From Mixia osmundae IAM 14324 (taxonomy: Eukaryota > Basidiomycota > Mixiomycetes > Mixiales > Mixiaceae), in assembly GCF_000708205.1 (NCBI RefSeq), contig NW_014575559.1:460575-524574 (forward strand): DNA of 64,000 nucleotides, read 5' to 3'. Each line of letters starts with the position of its first letter. Positions within the stretch are counted from its first letter, which is position 1. Below the pieces are notes generated by a model that did no database searches, was not told the DNA's origin, and worked only from the letters and a program-made list of their open reading frames with translations. Shown piece by piece: positions 52,823 through 64,000 of the stretch. The position numbers and the translations under genes are program-made.

Positions 52823-55800
52823 ATGGCTCGACTAGGTGCACCACCTCCTCTGTCTCGCGAGCCCTCTTCAAAGGCGGTCTCATCTCTGCCCGCCGCCCGT
52901 GAAAGTCAGCGCACGCTCGTTCCAGACGGAACAAAGTCAAGCAACCGGCCGCGCTCTCGCTCGACTTCAAAGGCAAAAGAGGCCAAGAAGCCAGCACTCG
53001 CCACAGTCGACTGGGCATTTGATCCTGCGCAGGGAAAGTGGATCGAAAAGCCTCCTGCTTTGCCGGCCAAAGATCAGCGATTGTCGACCGGATCTGCCGA
53101 GACACTATTCATACAGGCTGAACGGAAACAGGAGTCCCCTGTCTTTGTGATTCCTTCACCTAGCTCGCCAGCATTTGTACCTGCATCTGACAGACACCCG
53201 CCTGTTCAGCCCGCGTACGATCCTGATCAGCTTCCTCCTCTGCCTCTCAAGGTTGTGTCGACATCTGGCGTGCTCGAGGACGACGACGACGAGCATCTCC
53301 CGACAGAATCAGACCTGTCCGACCGCCTACCCTTCTTCTTGGCGTCTCACTCACTACGCCGCAGCTCGACAGATCAAGGCCCTCGATACTTGGCGCCAGC
53401 AATACAACTACAGCCTGCTCCTGGATATACTGCTAAGAACATCCAACGCAGCTCTTCTCACACTGGTCAATTGAGAGGCAACGGTCGCAAGATGGGCATG
53501 TCTCGTTCTGCACATCACACACCGCCGGGCTCGCCACTGCATGACAGGCTCAGCGCGCAGTCCTCACCTCTCTCGCCCAGTAGCAGCAGTCACTCACGTC
53601 TACTTACACCGCGCTCCTTTTTCTCCAAGTTCCATAAGTCGCCGAAGACGCCGCAAGGCGAAGACGGCTTTGCACCTGGCTTCATCATGCAGCAATCACT
53701 CTCTACGCGGAGCGGTCAAGATGCTAGATCCATGTCGCGGTCCACGACGGCAAACAGTATGTGGGGACAGTCCGCTGATCCAGCCGAAGAGCTCTCGCCG
53801 AGACGAGGAGATTCGAGGGACGTGTTCGGGAATGCCAGTCCGATCTTGTCCAGGTCGCAGCCTATGTCGCCGGCTCTGAGCTCGAAGTCGAAGTCCAGCG
53901 GTCACCCAGATAGTAGCGAAAGCGAGATTTGCCCGGTTTGCATCGAATCGCTCAGTCTGAAGCTCTCCACAGAACGACATCACATTACGCCTCGATGTGG
54001 TCACAGTCTACGTACGTCTTTGCTTCTCTTCGCTGAGACCTTACTGACATGACCTTCGATCAGACGAGGCATGCTTTGAGGCAGTCTATGGCGATGTGGC
54101 ACATGCGAGACAGACCAATGCGTCGATCGGGCTCTGCGGCGTTTGTCGAAGAGACATGAAGCTTGGCGATGCCTCGGAAGACGTGGAAGGTATCAAAGAT
54201 AGTGAGTGGCCTTCCGAGTTCCGCTTACAATGTCTGATAAGCGGCGCAGAATTTGCTGCGATTTCTGGTTTGCCAGACCAATCACCACGTGCAGATCCGA
54301 CGACGTCGTTGCTGAAGAAGGCGTTGAATAGCACAGTCGATTCGTCTCGCTCGGATCTGCATAATCCCGACGACGATGATCCTGTCCCAGCCCGACACGG
54401 CCTCGGTCTCGTGACGAGTTTAACGCATCGATATGTGCCTACCTTGCAGCAGCAAGAAGGCCTATCCGTGGCCATCATCAGCCGAGCTGCAATGTCTACT
54501 TGCACGCCCAAGATTACACTCAAGCCAGAAGACAAGACGATCACAAGATCAGCCTCGACGACAGAGCGGGCGCATCTCACTTGCATGGTCACGATTGAGA
54601 TGCCCACTCTCAAGGCAGTACCCGGTCTCGCTTCGCCAGAGCAATCGAACGACGCCATCCAGAATCGTCCGAGTCCGCCGTCGAGTGTGTCGGATGGCTC
54701 AGGCTGCTCCTCTTCTCAGACAGACTATGCATCCACTGCAGCATCGTCAGTACAAGCATCTCCACCTCCCCGTGCGTCAAAGATCCGCACAGAGATCTCG
54801 CCTGCGGTTCTTCAAAAAGTCGTCGCAGATCTAGTCGCACGATCGGATGATTGGAAAGGTCAGTCGCCACTCGAGCTTGGCCCTTTGCGCCTGTATGAGC
54901 CCATCGAAGTGCGCAAGGAAGGCATGGGCCGTCCATTCTTACTATATCTATTCCGGGTGCGTTCGGTTCGCTTGATGTTGACATCCACTCATCGTCCGTC
55001 TAGGACGCCCTTCTCTGTCTATCCGAAGAGTCACTACCCAGTAATGCGGCTCCTGATGCTTTACCTGCACTCAGTCTGAAAGGCCGCATCTATCTCAAGC
55101 ATATTGACAACGTCACAGTGACATCAAGTAAAGCAGATGGACCCAGTCTGACGATACACATGTCAGACGAGGCGATGGATCGATTCAGGATGTCCTTCAG
55201 AGAGTCAGCGACAATGCAGCAATGGCGACAAGAGCTCGAGGACCTCGTCAGCAAGCTGAACGCTCCACCGCCACTACCAGATGCGCCCGTTCCTTCTGGT
55301 CCAATGCCCACAAGACCGACGCGGTCATCTGTACGTACTTCTGTTGCGCCGTCGCTATCCATTCCGCGTACCAGTCCTGCCCTGTCCGAGAACGCGATGT
55401 CGCCCAGACCACATCCTTTCAGTGACAAGCAGAACATTGCCGAGATGCGTCCAAACGGGCTCAATGGCAGCGCGAGCCTGCTCGATGTAGCGACGCATCA
55501 GACCTTGCTGCAGGCTGACCCGACCGAGCTGCCGCCGCTGGATCTCATGATGATCGTCTCTGTGCCAGCTCAGGGCGCCACGACGAGCCTTGCAGCCGCG
55601 ACAGCAGCACTCAAGCTCAAAATCTTGCGCAATTGCTTGCGCTTTGTCGTCGATACCGCCGGTCCCAGAGCTCGTCTCAGCATCGTGACTTACACTGCAG
55701 GCGAAGGAGCGCGTGGCTGCCTGCACAAGTGTCCCTACATCGCAACCGGGACTGAGTCAGGACGGACGAAGATGCTCGATTTCATCGACAGGATAGGCAA

Positions 55801-57196
55801 AGAAGATCCCGAAACATCCGCGCAAGTCTATCAACGGGACGAGCATGTCAATGTCGGCGCAGCTGTCAATCTCGCCCTTGATGTGGTGATGCAGCGTCAA
55901 GTCAAGTCGCCTCATTCGGGCATCATACTCATCAACGACGGCACAGATATTGCTATCGGTCCACAGATGGACCTCGCACTAGCTCGCACTGAGGCTGCAA
56001 GGTGCGCTGCATATCTCGTGGGGAGCGATGCGGAGCTGACAATGATGTACAGTCTGCCCATACATACGCTCGGCTGGGGCAAATCGCACGAGCCTACATC
56101 GCTCTACCTTCTCTCGAATTCTACAGGAGGCAGCTATACCTTTGTGCAAGACTGGTACGGGCTTCAAGACTGTGTCGCAGGCTGCGTAGGCAGTATGCTG
56201 TCTGTCGTTGCAAGTCGGGTCCGATTACATCTGGGCGTCTCGGCTTCCGACTTTGTCATCCGCAAGGTCGCGGGAATCTCAGGCGCAATCGTCTCGGCAG
56301 ACGGCAAACATGTCGATGTCGAGCTGTCAGAGCTCCGTACCGGCGAGAAGCGCGACTTGCTCGTCGAGCTCGATCTTCAGGGCGGCATCGAGGAACCCGT
56401 CGCACCTCAGCAAGGCGTGACGACTTATACGCATCTGCCGCGATCATCGAGCATGAATCATCTCAACTCGCACATCGAGCCGCTCTCAACAGGCACGAGC
56501 AGGTTTCTGATGAAGCGGGGCGGCATGACTCTGGGCGCGCTGGAAGATCTCGATGTAGGCATCATACCAAGCGGTCCTCTCAACATGCAAGTCAGTCAGG
56601 AGATTCCAGTCTTCGAAGCCAACATTACGTGGATCGCACCCGGTTCGGAACCGAGTACGGTCCATCGCTCGATACGACCCGAGCTGCTGACGATCTCTGT
56701 TGTTTCGGCACGAGCAAACACACCCTCGCCTTCGCCTGGACTAGAGACGTGTGATCCCAGCATCGTTCGGCGTCGGATGGAGCTTCTCACTGCCGATATG
56801 ATGACGCGGTGTTTGCTGCTCATGGCTCGCCGGAGTACGGCACAAGCACACCGCTTGCTGGCCGAGACAAAGCGAATCATCACCACCATTCTCGCTAATC
56901 TCGCGCCGCTGACCACAAGCGGCACGACAGGAGATGCCCAGCGTAGCAGAGAGTACTACTTTACGCATGATGTCCTGCTCGCCTGTCTGGACGATATCGA
57001 ATACTTGCTGAATGGTGTCCGAAGCGACAATACATTCCAGCGCGTCGAGCGCCATTATGGCACGCAAAACGCCATGATCTTGCGCGATCAACGATCCTGC
57101 TCACCCCGAAGCGCGACAGAGAGAGCATACTGGACCGCAGACTACGCTCAGTGGCTCTTGCAGCGGTCACAGAAGTTTTGTCATTCTTGGGCGTAG
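52823..57196 (+). CDS. RING-PH-VWA scaffold protein, Ste5/Far1-like
   Basis: Ste5 and Far1 of yeast share RING-H2, PH and VWA-like domains and assemble the pheromone MAPK cascade or guide polarity. Exons 52823-54011, 54064-54956 and 55004-57196 (introns 52 and 47 nt) give 1,424 aa. After about 365 disordered Ser/Pro-rich residues comes a RING-H2: SEICPVCIESLSLKL, ITPRCGHSLHEACFEAVYG (completed by splicing) and GLCGVCRRDM. A PH-like part follows near 600-770 (VRKEGMGRPFLLYLFRDALL, LKGRIYLKHIDNVTV, ESATMQQWRQELEDLVSKL). Then a VWA domain near 860-1060 (LDLMMIVSVPAQGATTSLAA, GIILINDGTDIAIGP), and a helical C-terminus. The domain order matches Ste5/Far1; partners here are not known. Confidence 0.75.
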
Positions 57197-57298
57197 TGCT
57201 CCCCTTATTATTTAATTAATGCAATTCGTCGCGCGCAATAACGACTCTGCTGAATTTCGTCGCACAGCAAGGCAAACATCGGGCTGCCTTTGTCCAGC

Positions 57299-58482
57299 AT
57301 GGATTTGCAAGGCCTCAACGACAACTTGCCGAGAGAAGACAGACGGAGAACACAGCAGCTGCAGCGTCTCAATGGAAGCTTCAAAGCCGCAGCGCAAAGT
57401 CTGACGGCTTTGTATCAACATGCCCAAGCGATACAGAAAGCTTGTCAGTCCTTGCTGTCAGACCTTCCCGCTAAGAGTGCTGACCGAGGATGGGCTGGGT
57501 TAGCGTACCAATCTGGCTACATTGCCGCCCTGTACGATGTTCAGGACCATCTCCAGCGTGGCCTTGACGTTCATGGACCGGAGACGGCGTTGGCTCGCAT
57601 TATCGACTATATAGAGGTGCGTCACCATCGCCTCCCTCTCTCTCAGCACGGCTCAAGTGGTCTCATGCACAGGCACGACAAGAAGCGCTTCGTAGCGAGT
57701 CAGATGGCGATGATGCGGATGAGCCCCCTCGCTCGCCCACTGTTCGCGTTGCGCCAACGCTCTCGCTCACTCGGCCAATGGCATCACGTCCCAATATGCA
57801 GCCCCCAACAGAGACATCGGACACCATCAGAGCTCGTCGTGCGCGCACAGAAGCCGAACGAGCAGCGGCAAGACAAAACTTTGCTCAGCCCGTCGCAGAT
57901 ATTGCACGCTCGCCCAGTCCTGCAGCAATGCGAGCGGAGCATCATCCCGAGCCGTCTTCCTCGGCGCCTTCTTCGCCTGCCCAGCATCAGAGACGATCAA
58001 TTAGACCAGCGAACGACTCTGAAGGCTACTTCAGACTGGGCGCAAGTTCCTCAACTCAACCTGGCAACGTGTCAGCGGCCGTGACTGCATCACCCCATGC
58101 TGCACCCATCCGTTCTCAGCCCAAGCGAACGATGAGAAGCGGCGCTGGTAGCAAGCCTCGCGACTCGACTGGCTCGCATGGTCTGCCAGAGGGCTCGAGT
58201 GTTCCCGAAGCTCGCAAGAGGAGATGGGCCGACCCTGCTGCTTTACCCGCGTTCATCGGTATCACCGGCGTTGAACAGCAGGGTGGCGATGTACCTGCGA
58301 GACCGATCCTCAACGCTTCTCAGACGAGCGAGAGTAGCCTCGATAGATGTGTCGAATCTAGTGCTCTGGAAGACCGACCTGCAGCTATGATCATCGATGA
58401 TGAGGATCGACCGCGCAAGACTCGACGTCGTACAGATACCCCTGTGAGCAATCCGGCCAATCTCAGCACCGAGATTCTGTAG
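57299..58482 (+). CDS. Helical N-terminal domain protein with disordered tail, unknown
   Basis: I do not recognise the family. Exons 57299-57616 and 57673-58482 (56-nt intron, GTGCGT...ATGCACAG) give 375 aa. Residues 1-115 look like a compact helical bundle (FKAAAQSLTALYQHAQAIQK, LAYQSGYIAALYDVQDHLQR, LARIIDYIEARQEALRSES) and are probably the conserved part. The remainder is Ser/Pro/Arg-rich and acidic at the end, with a nuclear-type basic cluster (DRPRKTRRRTD) and CDK-like SP sites (RSPTVRV, ARSPSP). No signal peptide or membrane span. The splice is needed because the first frame turns into Arg-rich nonsense after it. It lies 102 bp downstream of the scaffold gene, same strand. Confidence 0.6.
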
Positions 58483-58607
58483 CTTGTACGACTAGGTGTG
58501 GGATTGCATTGGCTGTTACAGTGTCTATAGGATCTATCATCGTCTGTGTGTGCTAGGCGCAATACGTGTACAACATGACAAGTTGGACTGATTTAACCAT
58601 ATATGTG

Positions 58608-59712
58608 CTATGCCCATATGCCTAGGAGCGACATGGCTGCAACGCCTAGGCCAACAGTGGCGAGTGCCCTCGCGATCTTACTTGCTGGAGCTTCCTTCAT
58701 CGAATCAGAGAGCAGGAAATCGTGCACGAGCAGGTTGACGACACCGGAATAGAGCAGGATGCCGGCAGAGGTACTGTCGAGCACGCCTTGGACGATACTA
58801 GCCTCTTTAGATTCTGGATCATACGATGAGGCTGCCAGTAGACCGACAGCAATGCCCAAGGGCGTAGTTGCAGCATAGCCTACAGCTGCGCAATAGGGCA
58901 AAAGTTTGTGTCGTCTCTTTATGCGCAACGAGCACAATCGGGTGCCTAGTCCTAGTCCTTCGAAAGTCTGATGAAAGATGATGACCGAGGCGAGCGGCCA
59001 AAAGTCTCTTGTGACAGCGAGCGTGAGGCCGATGAAAAACGAGTGGAGCACGACGCCCGCTTCGAGGATGAAAGCGCCGACGACATTGGCGAAATTGGTG
59101 TTATGTTCCTCTGCCGTCATGTGATCACCTTTCTGTGAGTGAGTGGACAGCAAGGACGACGTCTCGCTGGCGGGCTCGAGATCGTGCGTATTGTGCGCAA
59201 TGCCACAGCCGTACTCGCAATCGTCCTCCATGTCATTGTCGCCTGGCTTGCTAGTTTTGTCGGTCGTCTGACTCCGGTTCAAGATCGCGTTGCCCAGCCT
59301 GAGACAGCTGAGCTCGGTGACGAATACGCCAAGCCTGTCAGGCAGATTCAACATCAGCGCTATATCGTTGATTCAAAGAAGCGACTGACATTGAGATCAT
59401 CGAAATGAGAGCCGCGAAAGGGTAAGCGGCCCAAAAAGTGCCTTCGAGCAGGGGCGAGCTCAATTCTTCGAAAGCAGGCGCGAGCAAGTGGATGAACGCA
59501 GTGGCGATGATGACGCCGGAGGAGAAGTGCTGGACGTGGTCCATGATGGATCGTCCTCGATCTGAGTGGGACATAGTCGTCCATCGTTTGAGCACGATGG
59601 GCAGGAGGGCACCTATGCCTGACGTGATGAACAGGACGATCAGACCGGCTACTCTGCCCTGAGTAGCCGTGTGTGGCCTGTGAGGGGCCTCTGTCATCGT
59701 CATGCTCGACAT
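58608..59712 (-). CDS. ZIP-family zinc/iron transporter
   Basis: ZIP proteins carry Zn2+ or related metals into the cytosol. Exons 59390-59712 and 58608-59334 (55-nt intron, GTCAGT...GACAG) give 349 aa with about eight membrane segments. TM2/3 include HFSSGVIIATAFIHLLAPAF. The cytosolic loop holds an acidic/His stretch (DMEDDCEYGCGIAHNTHD). TM4 carries the ZIP signature (AGVVLHSFFIGLTLAV) and TM5 the metal motif HQTFEGLGLGTRL. The C-terminal part ends with LLYSGVVNLLVHDFL and a Gly/Ala-rich last helix. The N-terminus is short (about 20 residues before TM1), so a first exon upstream cannot be excluded. Divergent with RAD23 across 116 bp, including an ACGCGT element. Confidence 0.9.
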
Positions 59713-59738
59713 CTTTCAGCGTCGTCTGGTCACCAAAA

Positions 59739-59744
59739 ACGCGT
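59739..59744. promoter_or_regulatory. ACGCGT (MCB-like) element between ZIP and RAD23 genes
   Basis: The hexamer ACGCGT sits in an A-rich context (CAAAAACGCGTCGCC) 85 bp before the RAD23 ATG. In many fungi this is the MBF site for G1/S genes. A single copy can be chance. Confidence 0.35.
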
Positions 59745-59828
59745 CGCCAGGTCGGCCAGCAGTGCGTCATCAGGATCAGCAGCGTGTGACGAGTTTTGCC
59801 TTGACCGGACTGGATCAGGACAGCGAAG

Positions 59829-61255
59829 ATGGTGCGAGTGACGCTCAAGAACTTGCAGCAAAAGACGTTCACCCTCGAACTCGAGCCGAGTCAGACGATC
59901 CTCGATCTCAAGCAGAAAATTGAGAGCGATCAAGGCCATGCCGTCGCTCTTCAGAAGATCATCTTCTCCGGCAAGGTGCTCGCAGATGACAAGACGATTG
60001 GTGATTGCAACATCAAGGAGAAGGATTTCATGGTTCTCATGGTCAACAAGGTACATTGGACTCCTCTTCATCGTGTCCACAAACCTCGTCATCCTTCTTG
60101 CCAAGCAGCGCAGCCCGTCCTCCTGTTAGTGCGAGCTATGCTCACGAGATGCTCGAACAGCCAAAAGCAAGCGCTGCGCCTGCTGTAGCGAACCTGCCAG
60201 CCGCAAGTGCGCCCGCCGCGTCAGCCAGCGCGCCAGCTCCCACCGCCACGCCCGCCACAGCGACGCCTGCATCTGCTGCCGCGCCGGAGCCAACAGCAGC
60301 AGCGAGTACAGCGTCTGCTCCTGCTACGCCTGCTGCTACTGCATCAGCAGACGCAACCACTGCAAGCGCAGAAACAGCGCCAGCCGCGTCAGACGATCCT
60401 ACTGCTTTCCTTACTGGCGCAAGACTCGAGGCGTCCATCGCAGAGATGGTCAGCATGGGATTCCCCAGAGAAGACTGCCAGAGAGCTATGCGTGCGAGCT
60501 ATAACAATCCTCATCGCGCCGTCGAATACCTCATGAACGTAATTCTCTCGCAGTGAGCACGCTACCACATGCTCATCTCGCGTTTCGATGGACAGGGCAT
60601 TCCAGCTGAAGCGCAGACCGCACCTCCTCGCGCTGTTCCTGCTGCTACCACGGGCGCAACGCCTGCAGCAGCGACGACGACGACAGAAACGGCAGCGACA
60701 CCTGCAGCTCCTGTGCCCGCGCCCACGACCGGGCAGCCAATGAATCTGTTCGATGCCGCTCGACAGGCCGCTCAGAATCCCGCACCAGCTGCTGCAACCG
60801 GTGGTGCCGCGCGGCCAGGCGCAACTGAAGCGGGACTAGATGCACTACGCCGCGAGCCCGCTTTTGAGCAATTGCGTACGCTCGTCCAGCAAAATCCGGC
60901 ACTATTACAGCCCTTCTTACAACAACTCGCACAGACCAACCCACGCTTGCTCGGCATCATTCAACAGAACCAAGAAGCCTTTTTGCAGTTCCTGGGTGAA
61001 GGCGCAGAGGGAGAGGGAGACTTCGGGTTTGAGGGAGATGACGGCCAGGAGGGTATGCAGCACGTTCAAGTTAGCGCAGATGAGGCACAGGCGATCGATA
61101 GACTCTGCGAGCTCGGCTTCGATCGTCAAAACGTCATTCAGGCTTTCCTGGCCTGTGATCGCAATGAAGAGATGGCGGCAAACTTTCTCTTTGAGAATCA
61201 AGTCAGTCTCCCTCTCACTTCTGCAGAAGTATTCTGATGACAGAGCTCAGGGTGA
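59829..61255 (+). CDS. RAD23: Rad23: UBL-UBA-XPC-binding proteasome shuttle
   Basis: Rad23 brings ubiquitylated proteins to the proteasome and stabilises Rad4/XPC in nucleotide excision repair. Exons 59829-60050, 60161-60538 and 60596 onward. The UBL domain covers residues 1-74 (MVRVTLKNLQQKTFTLELEP, GKVLADDKTIGDCNIKEKD). Intron 1 is 110 nt; the acceptor giving VNKPKASAAPAV is preferred over nearer AGs, which break the frame. An Ala/Pro/Thr linker leads to UBA1 (MVSMGFPREDCQRAMRASYN), then the Sti1/XPC-binding region (QQNPALLQPFLQQLAQTNPR) and UBA2 (DRLCELGFDRQNVIQAFLAC). The end is ambiguous: a GTCAGT donor at 61202 would give a 42-nt intron and stop at 61255; unspliced, the stop is at 61237. 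Confidence 0.9.
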
Positions 61256-62338
61256 TGACTGATCACAATGACATGACTGTTCTGCGTCTGCTCAATGCAT
61301 GTCGCGTACGTACAGCTGGGGCATCGTCGCAAAGTATACGCGAGGATAAGTGCACGTCTGTCAAGTCTGCATCTATTGAGGCTTATGTTCAGCTACCGTA
61401 TCACTCATCTTTGGTTTGCTCAGTGGCAGGCGCGAGAGCTGCTGCAGTCGCCACACGGACAAGAACGGCATCTCTAACCTCTACAGCGCCTGGAGACCCA
61501 ATACGCATCTTGAGGCATTGTTAGCGAGCCCTTGATCGATGTATACTGAAATCAGCGAGAGCTCGAGCCATCTCCAGCTGAGAGTCGATAGCATGAGCAC
61601 TGCCCGGCGGCCCTTATCACTTGCAACATGACCAGTCGCACTGTCTGTTTCGCGCGCTAAGGAAATCAATCACGTGACGCGCGCGCCTTCCATCTGATAG
61701 ATGTCTGCAAACTTGCACGTCCAGATCGCGATAAAAGGCGCGCCGAATCCTTCTTCCCACTCCTCGCGGCACCTGCCAGCAAATCTGGCGAAACCTCTCG
61801 GGACCAGATTGAAGGCGCTTTTGCGCGATTTAGGGGCACACCCTTCCGGGGGGGTGCCGAGTCGTTGTGGAGGTACGCGCGACTATCGACTGCTCTGGCG
61901 ACGATTTCGATTCAGACGAGCTTGAATGCTAGCAAGCGCGGGTCGTGCTTGTCTCATTCACTTCTCTCGCTAGGGACACCTCCCGCCTCAGTCACCGTGT
62001 TGACTTGCTCATGAACTGATCAACAGATGCGAGTCAGTCATCTTAGCTCTTGCATTCTTATCGTCGCTTCTAGTGAGCTGGCTGTGTCGATAGATTGCGA
62101 ACAGCGAGACTGCTGTGGCGCATGGCTCCCGCTCGGTAATTGCTCTCGTCTGTCGTGTGTTCGCTGACTTAAGGAAGCAAGTAGAGCGGCGCGACTGTTC
62201 AGACTGACGCGACGCACGGTCATGCTACTTGCTGAACGTAGATGCATTGCTATACGGTACGCGAAGATGGTCTCGAAGGCGTGAGGCTGTTGGCTAGATC
62301 GATGCTGGTCTGTGCTGGATGCATGTCACAGCGCATTT
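61256..62338. other. Longest gene-free stretch; contains a GC-rich double hairpin
   Basis: The 1.08-kb gap between RAD23 and the convergent F-box gene is the largest in the window, although convergent gaps elsewhere are 12-232 bp. Frames on both strands are short and unlike proteins. I searched by eye for snRNA, tRNA, 5S and SRP-RNA signatures and saw none. Two adjacent hairpins occur at 61815-61858. Confidence 0.45.
61815..61858. other. Tandem hairpins in the RAD23/F-box gap
   Basis: The first is GCGC-TTTT-GCGC (61815-61826). The second pairs GGCAC (61835-61839) with GTGCC (61854-61858), extended inward by CCC with GGG across a one-base bulge, with a pyrimidine-rich loop. Their closeness suggests a folded transcript or a terminator-like structure; random occurrence is possible. 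Confidence 0.3.
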
Positions 62339-63720
62339 CTAGTGATGCACTGGACAATCGTGTTTGAAGCCGAGATGGTGACGGTCGACCGTCGTGCAGT
62401 GCGAGGAACAGAGGCAAGCCGGACAGCCTGGCGTTGCTGTTGCGCGACAGTTGAGCTTGATGCAGGGAAGAGGACCTTCCGCGGCAGCGACATGCTGACT
62501 TATCCATTCCGGTAATCTGTCGAGCTGCTCGCCGATGGGCTTATTCTCGTCGAATCGGAGAAGGATGATAGCCTGGAGGCGATAGGCGTATCCCTTGATG
62601 CCAAGTCGGGGGATTTGACCAACTTCGGCGGTGACCGTCTTCTTGTCCTCCCTGGACAGACTATAGGCCAGCGATTCCAGATCGAGAAAGGAGCGTAGAT
62701 TGGCAGCTTTGCCTCTGGCCACCCAGGCGTACACGCGGTCCAAAGCGCGTGCGGTCGTGCGAGGGTAGGCGGCTTGCCATGCGGTGTACTGATGGCGACG
62801 TTCCTGAAGCACTGCAATTTGCCTGTCAGCGTCGGCCGGGCTTTATGCCTTGATGTCGAGCGCGGGCACGTACGGCGATAGTCGGTCATGATCTGATCCA
62901 TGGTGATCTCGCTGGGAGCAGAGTGGAAGACAAACTTTTCGCAGAGGTTTGCAAAGTCGCAGGTGATATGTGTAGGCGCGCCAGAACCGGCATCGCCAAG
63001 GTTGGTCCAGGTGATGCCGAAGAGAGCATTGTCGAAGCGCCAGAGCATGAGCTGACGTTCCCACGCGTCTGACTGAATCTCCTCAGCCGTACAACGACGG
63101 GGCGGATCGTGCTGTGATGCGCGCCATCGCCAGTAGTCAGCGGCGTACGTACGCACGTTTCGATGGCGAGGCTGCATGACGGCCGAGGCGTGACACTCGC
63201 GACAGAAGGGCGTACGCCGACCGAGCGCTTGCGTCGAGTCCGCCAGTGCGTAATGAGGGTCGTCATCGAGCTGTCCACACTTGGCGCAGCAAAAGTGTAC
63301 ATTCTGAATAGCCGTCTCGCGAGCCAGTTGGCCGGCTTGGACGAGATCATCTCCGATCTCTGTCGAGGTCACTCTGCACCAGACATAGTCCTGCGACAAG
63401 ACGACTTTGAGCAGTCGGCAGACTTGCTCCAACGCTACAAGACTGCCTGAGTCTACCTTGCCGGACATGATCGCGACGCGAGTGAGTATCTCGATGGGCA
63501 GGTCGAGCAAGCCGATCTCGTTTGACCCAGGCCGGCTTGTATGAGAAGACACTATCGGAGCTTGGACGCGAGTGAGTGACTGTGTCGTGCGAGAGACACG
63601 GTCGATGTGGAGATGTTCATCATCTAGGAAGCTAGCTCTGGCTACTTCTTGAGCGGCGAGCAGGTAAGGATAGTATCTGCGATGGCGGTGACCGGTCGCC
63701 AAGACATAGCGCCAGGCCAT
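62339..63720 (-). CDS. F-box protein with Cys/His-rich segments
   Basis: F-box proteins recruit substrates to SCF ubiquitin ligases. Exons 62874-63720 and 62339-62811 (62-nt intron, GTACGT donor; of two acceptors only TTGCAG keeps the frame) give 439 aa. The F-box is near residues 65-110 (IGLLDLPIEILTRVAIMSG, LVALEQVCRLLKVVLSQDYV). It is followed by a CxxC...CxxC pair (HFCCAKCGQLDDD, TPFCRECHAS) that may bind zinc. After mixed helical sequence the protein ends in another Cys/His cluster (GCPACLCSSHCTTVD, HDCPVHH). The ATG at 63720 (MAWRYVLATGHRHRRYY) is the first in frame; farther upstream only TTG occurs. The substrate is unknown. Confidence 0.7.
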
Positions 63721-64000
63721 CGCACCGACTGAAGATGCACAGTGACTGATGCAGATAAGTTGCGGGTGCGCGTGATTGGGAGCCCGCCATGGCTCTTTTT
63801 GAGGATGGAGTGACTTGACGAGAAGAGCGCGACTCCATAACACTCCATGACGAGATCTCAAGATTCGCTGCGCTCAACCTCGTTTCCATGGATGACTCAA
63901 TTAGCATGCTGCCTACGCTCTTCAGGATACGAACGAGCCTCTCATCGCCTCTCGCACTACCGAGTTCTGTCAGTCTGCTCAGTATGGAGCAGGCCAGACA
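63721..64000. other. Window edge upstream of the F-box gene
   Basis: These 280 bases should hold the F-box promoter. Only short frames are present and no other feature is recognised before the window ends. Confidence 0.3.

Noticed and set aside
60142-60456. 104-codon Ala/Val/Gly-rich minus-strand frame
   Set aside because: Antisense to the Ala-rich linker of Rad23; low complexity explains the lack of stops.

Overview
The window looks like a compact, gene-dense basidiomycete nuclear segment. I read about 34 protein genes, most split by very short GT-AG introns (mostly 44-63 nt) with CTGAC or CTAAC branch-like motifs close to the 3' splice site. Gene spacing is often below 150 bp, and a few introns start with GC. 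A DUF6534-type membrane protein and the fungal CAP, ERO1, ZIP and ricin-like families fit Basidiomycota. The intron style and moderate GC would suit a small-genome Pucciniomycotina such as Mixia, but this is only an impression. I saw no transposon, retroelement, tRNA, rRNA or CRISPR.

Layout: 1-9.1 kb holds thymidylate synthase, a DUF6534 protein, a class-II-like eIF4E, an Air1/2-type TRAMP zinc-knuckle protein and ERO1. From 9.1 to 24.5 kb come a candidate TPP1-like telomere protein, a long SPO22/ZIP4 meiotic protein, a NIMA/Kin3 kinase, a START-domain protein and an Rck2/Srk1-type kinase. From 24.5 to 36.2 kb lie a tiny basic/acidic protein, a secreted Gly/Cys protein, SRP19/Sec65, Dbf4, a homeodomain protein and Dph1. 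From 36.3 to 42.4 kb, two divergent ricin-like secreted paralogues in inverted orientation flank a CDC26 (APC/C) gene and a KEN-box protein, followed by two coiled-coil genes. From 43.4 to 52.4 kb: zinc alcohol dehydrogenase, a securin-like protein, ribosomal eL27, cytochrome c peroxidase, a PR-1/CAP protein, a family-92 glycosyltransferase and arginyltransferase Ate1. From 52.8 to 63.7 kb: a RING-PH-VWA scaffold of Ste5/Far1 type, an unknown protein, a ZIP transporter, Rad23 and an F-box protein.

These are mostly independent housekeeping genes. An unusually high share concerns the cell cycle, meiosis or proteolysis (Dbf4, CDC26, KEN-box protein, securin-like, Kin3, SPO22, TPP1-like, Ate1, Rad23, F-box), but nothing in the sequence shows that they act as one unit. 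Exon joins were made by eye from splice signals, reading frame and conserved motifs; most coding totals come out as whole codons. The least certain models are the TPP1-like 5' end, the SPO22 stretch around 12.64-12.84 kb, the coiled-coil gene at 41.5-42.4 kb and the 3' end of Rad23.
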